36,119 nucleotides of DNA from Eximiradius proteiniborus (lineage in GTDB: Bacteria; Bacteroidota; Ignavibacteria; Kapaibacteriales; UBA2268). The notes under the pieces are model-generated. The model searched no databases. It was not told the origin of the DNA and saw only the letters and a program-made list of their open reading frames with translations. Positions 34,226 to 36,119 of the stretch are shown here, in pieces; positions within the stretch are counted from its first letter, which is position 1; each line of letters opens with the position of its first letter. The position numbers and the translations under genes were made by a program. Location of the stretch: the NCBI GenBank assembly GCA_026415495.1, contig JAOAGZ010000023.1, forward strand, positions 1-36,119. Direction: 5' to 3'.

Positions 34226-34353
34226 ATTGAAACCTTTGCATTTTAAGGGACTAATTTCAAACTTAATAAAATTTTAATTAAATTAATAACAAAATTTGGC
34301 ATTAATATTTCTATTGTTTTGTCGATAAGTATGTAAAGAAAAATCACTTTAAG

Positions 34354-36078
34354 ATGATGATGAATAGAATAATACTCCTATTGTTGCTTGCGTCGGCTTT
34401 TATTGCAGGTTGTGCCTCTTCGAACACTTGCCCTAAAATTCCTTCCGAGGGAAACATATCTTCTCCATTCAACACAGATAATGACGAATATTCGCCATCT
34501 TTTTGGGAGAATTCATTTTATTATACAGTTTCCAATAGACAAAAGAAAATAAACGAAACAATTTATACAAGCGAATTTATCGACGGTAAATTTTCTCGCC
34601 CAAAAGTTGCTAATGATTTGCCAATTGGTTCATTCCAAAACGTTAGTTCCCTCAGCTTCTGTAAAAATCCTAATTCCGGGAATTTGGAAATATGGTTTGC
34701 TGCGAATACTCATAGCGCCAACAAAATTAATAGAGATTTATTCTTTGCTGAAAAAATAGGGGAGAGCTGGACTAATCCAAAAAATGCAAAATCAATTAAC
34801 ACTGAATATTTTGAATCTCATCCATTTATTTCGCCTGACGGCAAAATGCTAATTTTCAGTTCCGACAGACCAAATGGCAAAGGTGGATTAGACCTTTATG
34901 TTTCGACTCGCGACAATCAAGGTAATTGGTCGGCCCCTCGTAACCTTACAGAAATCAACACCGAAGCAAACGAGATTTCTCCGTATGTTTCGGCAGATGG
35001 TATTCTGTATTTTTCTTCTCAGGGTTATTCTAACTCAAAAGTTTACAACATTGTCAAAGCTATTCCATCTGGTTATGCAAAATGGTCTAATCCAAAATTA
35101 ATGCCTCCACCGATTAATTCATCAGCGGACGATACTGGTCCAGCAATTTTCAAAGATAAAATTTTCGTTTCGTCGAATAGGCCCAATGGTTGTGGTGGCA
35201 AGGATCTCTACGCCTTTGATTTATGTGGTCCAGCTAAAATAGAATGCCATGTTACTTCACGTTTCCCGAATTTTCCTCTCAGCGGCAAAGCATACCTCTT
35301 CGATAACAACAATAACATTGTTGCAACACAAGAAGTTTCAGACTTCGGTATTTTCAAATTTGATATTATTCCAAATCGTCGCTACATAATTCGCTACGAA
35401 AATTCCTGCAATTCTAAATATACGGCTGAACGCGAGATTCAAGTGCCTTGCTCAGATAGTTCTGTCGTTGTTATTCGAACTATGTTCGAATTTAATCCAG
35501 TAGAGGAATTTGATTTAGTCGAAATCAAAGTTCCATTCTTTGTTACAGGGTACTACCAGCCAAATACGCGCGAAAACTTAGAAGCATTACGTCTAAAATT
35601 TGCTTACAATCTGATTGGCATTGATGAACAAACTAAATATATTGAACGCCCAGGTGAAATCTACGACAGTTTCACCGAAGAAGTTGAAAAAGCTTTAACC
35701 GAAGCCGCTGAAAAACTTTACGATATCGTATCTCTTTTGAACGATAATTGCCTTGAAAAAGACGATATTAAAATTCAAGTCGTAATGCATGGATTTTCTG
35801 ACCCTCGCTCAATTAGCCCAAAAGCAATTTTCCCTGATGCAGATGTTGAGGATGAAAAATTCGGTGTCTTCGTCAAACGCGGAGACAAAATGGATAACGA
35901 CCTTTTGTCTTTACTTCGTGCATACTACACAGCCAAATATTTCGAACGCTATATATCTCTTAAAAGCCCAAATCTGAATAACAAAATTATCTGGAAAATA
36001 GAAGGCAAAGGTGTAGATAAAAGCACTCTTCCAGACAAGCAAAAACGACGCGTCAATATTAAAATTCTCCCAATGTAG
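34354..36078 (+). CDS. PorE-like lipoprotein with PD40 repeats and divergent OmpA domain
   Basis: 574 residues. A lipoprotein signal ends AFIAGC (Cys20). WD40-like PD40 beta-propeller repeats lie near 50-290 (SHPFISPDGKMLIFSSDRPNGKGGLDLYVST, ISPYVSADGILYFSS, TGPAIFKDKIFVSSNRPNGCGGKDLYAFD). A carboxypeptidase-regulatory-like beta domain spans about 297-370 (SGKAYLFDNNNNIVATQEV). A divergent OmpA C-terminal domain covers about 465-574 (VVMHGFSDPR, LLRAYYTAKYFERYI, KRRVNIKI). This order (propeller, CRD, OmpA) is that of PorE and related T9SS or gliding lipoproteins that link outer membrane to peptidoglycan; the N-terminal TPR of PorE is missing. Three consecutive ATGs make the exact start uncertain. 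No terminator is visible before the window ends. Confidence 0.82.
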   Translation: MMMNRIILLLLLASAFIAGCASSNTCPKIPSEGNISSPFNTDNDEYSPSFWENSFYYTVSNRQKKINETIYTSEFIDGKFSRPKVANDLPIGSFQNVSSLSFCKNPNSGNLEIWFAANTHSANKINRDLFFAEKIGESWTNPKNAKSINTEYFESHPFISPDGKMLIFSSDRPNGKGGLDLYVSTRDNQGNWSAPRNLTEINTEANEISPYVSADGILYFSSQGYSNSKVYNIVKAIPSGYAKWSNPKLMPPPINSSADDTGPAIFKDKIFVSSNRPNGCGGKDLYAFDLCGPAKIECHVTSRFPNFPLSGKAYLFDNNNNIVATQEVSDFGIFKFDIIPNRRYIIRYENSCNSKYTAEREIQVPCSDSSVVVIRTMFEFNPVEEFDLVEIKVPFFVTGYYQPNTRENLEALRLKFAYNLIGIDEQTKYIERPGEIYDSFTEEVEKALTEAAEKLYDIVSLLNDNCLEKDDIKIQVVMHGFSDPRSISPKAIFPDADVEDEKFGVFVKRGDKMDNDLLSLLRAYYTAKYFERYISLKSPNLNNKIIWKIEGKGVDKSTLPDKQKRRVNIKILPM

Positions 36079-36119
36079 CAGCAATTACTCAATTTCGAAT
36101 TCGACACGCCTGTTACGGC

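Noticed and set aside
1-36119. tRNA or rRNA genes
   Set aside because: No cloverleaf with a T-loop GTTCRANNC motif outside coding regions and no rRNA-like sequence was recognised by eye.

Overview
The window looks like a chromosomal segment of an FCB-group bacterium (Bacteroidota, Ignavibacteriota or Kapabacteria-like). The evidence is a surface protein with a C-terminal type IX secretion sorting domain, a PorE-like lipoprotein, lipoproteins with an acidic S-D-D stretch after the lipidated Cys, several beta-barrel/OmpA proteins, and AT-rich intergenic DNA with some TAnnTTTG-type promoter boxes. A lipidated multiheme cytochrome and an [FeFe]-hydrogenase-like sensor suggest anaerobic or facultative life. 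The species cannot be named from this sequence.

Layout. 1-2241: 3' part of a secreted FN3/T9SS-sorted protein. 2295-4564: folD, an RluA-type pseudouridine synthase, and a convergent PPP-type phosphatase. 4741-6538: ffh-rpsP. 6599-9295: two outer-membrane beta-barrel proteins. 9353-12020: hflX (minus), then a small gene overlapping a gene for a tail-anchored coiled-coil protein. 12080-14515: a minus-strand pair encoding a multiheme cytochrome lipoprotein and a tandem-rhodanese lipoprotein. 14822-18972: a tight M28 peptidase-fmt-coaBC operon, convergent with an alkaline phosphatase (18969-20420). 20704-21816: a coiled-coil lipoprotein and a LysM coiled-coil protein, closed by a strong terminator.

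21.87-30.17 kb is an accessory island. Every gene is on the minus strand: an AIPR-family abortive-infection protein, a zinc-ribbon protein, two near-identical DUF1801 genes, a K+/H+ antiporter and an HNH/methyltransferase restriction-modification pair. Six copies of a roughly 100-130 bp multi-hairpin repeat sit in the gaps between these cassettes and, as far as I can see, nowhere else in the window. An attC-like site lies just downstream of the AIPR gene. A segment of about 1.1 kb (repeat-DUF1801-repeat) is present twice in direct orientation and brackets the antiporter and restriction-modification genes. One repeat copy supplies the C-terminal codons of the antiporter.

30.17-36.1 kb: a soluble chemoreceptor whose sensor half is an [FeFe]-hydrogenase-like module, an unrecognised six-TM protein, and a PorE-like PD40/OmpA lipoprotein. 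The strongest candidates for unusual biology are the hydrogenase-chemoreceptor fusion, the repeat-punctuated defence island with its attC-like site, and the probably surface-exposed cytochrome-rhodanese pair.
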